From CAIKZZ01 sp037443765 (GTDB lineage Bacteria; Pseudomonadota; Gammaproteobacteria; Steroidobacterales; Steroidobacteraceae): a stretch of 5,451 bases of DNA. The position numbers and the translations under genes are program-made. The stretch is from assembly GCA_037443765.1 (NCBI GenBank), contig JBBINS010000184.1, forward strand, positions 1 through 5,451, read 5' to 3'. Below are positions 4,876 through 5,451 of this stretch, in pieces. Below the pieces are notes generated by a model, which saw nothing but the letters and a program-made list of their open reading frames with translations, searched no databases and was not told the DNA's origin. Numbering within the stretch: position 1 is the first letter of the stretch; every line of letters begins with the position of its first letter.

Positions 4876-5451
4876 ATGGCTGCGACTTTCGGATTCAGGC
4901 TGACCGCCGCCGACGGCGCGGCGCGCCGCGGCGAGATGACGACGGCGCACGGCGTCGTGCAGACGCCGGCCTTCATGCCCGTCGGCACGCAGGGAGCCGT
5001 CAAGGGGGTGCTGCCGCGCGACCTGGCCGACCTCGGCGCCGAGATCATGCTGTCGAACACCTACCACCTGCACCTGCGCCCCGGCGACGACCTGATCGCG
5101 CGGCACGGCGGGCTGCACCGGTTCATCGGGTGGGACCGCCCGATCCTCACCGACAGCGGCGGCTACCAGGCGTTCTCGCTCGGCGAGCGCCGCACGATCG
5201 ACGAGCGCGGCATCTGCTTCCGCTCTCACCTCGACGGCAGCGAGCACCTGCTGACGCCCGAGAAGGCGGTCGAGATCCAGGCCAACCTCGGGTCGGACGT
5301 CGCGATGGTGCTCGACGAGTGCCTGGGCTACCCGGCGACCCGCGACGAGGCGGCCGCGTCGATGGAGCGGACGCTCAGGTGGGAGAAGCGGTGCCGGGAG
5401 CGGTTTCTGCGCCTACAGTCGGAGGGCGTCATGCTCGCGGGCGAGGACGCC
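4876..5451 (+). CDS. tgt: tRNA-guanine transglycosylase (queuine tRNA-ribosyltransferase), 3' partial
   Basis: ATG at 4876 opens a frame that runs past the window end (192 codons, about half of the usual 370-380 aa). The enzyme exchanges guanine-34 in the anticodon of tRNAs with GUN anticodons for preQ1, in queuosine synthesis. The N-terminal signatures are clear: GAARRGEMTTAHG, then TPAFMPVGTQGAVKG (30-44), SNTYHLHLRPG (60-70), LTDSGGYQAFSL (91-102, with D93, the counterpart of the active-site Asp 102 of the Zymomonas enzyme), FRSHLDGSEHLLTPEKAVEIQ, and LGSDVAMVLDEC (138-149, D147 counterpart of Asp 156). The nucleophile Asp and the zinc site lie beyond the window. The start agrees with the family N-terminus. 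No Shine-Dalgarno precedes it and a -10-like element lies only 6-8 nt upstream, suggesting leaderless translation. It is divergent from ddl. Confidence 0.96.
   Translation, partial: MAATFGFRLTAADGAARRGEMTTAHGVVQTPAFMPVGTQGAVKGVLPRDLADLGAEIMLSNTYHLHLRPGDDLIARHGGLHRFIGWDRPILTDSGGYQAFSLGERRTIDERGICFRSHLDGSEHLLTPEKAVEIQANLGSDVAMVLDECLGYPATRDEAAASMERTLRWEKRCRERFLRLQSEGVMLAGEDA

Noticed and set aside
4861..5247. Minus-strand frame opposite tgt
   Set aside because: Antisense to an unambiguous tgt reading frame; no motif.

Overview
The window is very GC-rich (codons mostly end in G or C) and looks like chromosomal DNA of a Gram-negative-type bacterium with ordinary peptidoglycan and queuosine metabolism. 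The HEAT-repeat/cyclophilin fusion, the secreted TPR protein, the lysine-rich micro-ORF and the base composition resemble high-GC Acidobacteriota (Vicinamibacteria-like). That placement is an inference from gene style; no taxonomic marker is present.

Layout: (1) Positions 1-1817, plus strand: the 3' part of a large gene for a HEAT-repeat protein ending in a cyclophilin-type peptidyl-prolyl isomerase domain; its N-terminus lies before the window. (2) 1837-1899: a near-perfect long inverted repeat just after that gene. (3) About 2298 down to 1914, minus strand: a compact, self-contained transcription unit with a near-consensus sigma70-type promoter, about 250 nt of leader that can fold into five consecutive non-overlapping stems (one loop carries a boxA-like sequence), a 17-codon Lys/Ala-rich micro-ORF behind a G-rich Shine-Dalgarno-like tract, and a strong intrinsic terminator. 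This is the most interesting part of the window. (4) 2299-2452: a low-complexity CG-rich tract with clustered CGATCG palindromes. (5) 4766 down to 2453, minus strand: a two-gene overlapping operon, D-alanine--D-alanine ligase (ddl, GTG start) followed by a secreted TPR protein. (6) 4767-4875: a 109-bp divergent intergenic region. (7) 4876 to the window end, plus strand: the N-terminal half of tRNA-guanine transglycosylase (tgt), probably read from a leaderless or nearly leaderless mRNA.

The known genes are housekeeping or envelope functions: cell-wall precursor synthesis (ddl), tRNA wobble modification (tgt), and protein folding or scaffolding (HEAT-PPIase). The TPR protein is probably exported and co-expressed with ddl. 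The short RNA/micropeptide unit matches no family I recognise with certainty; it could be a structured non-coding RNA, a regulated leader for a tiny basic peptide, or both.
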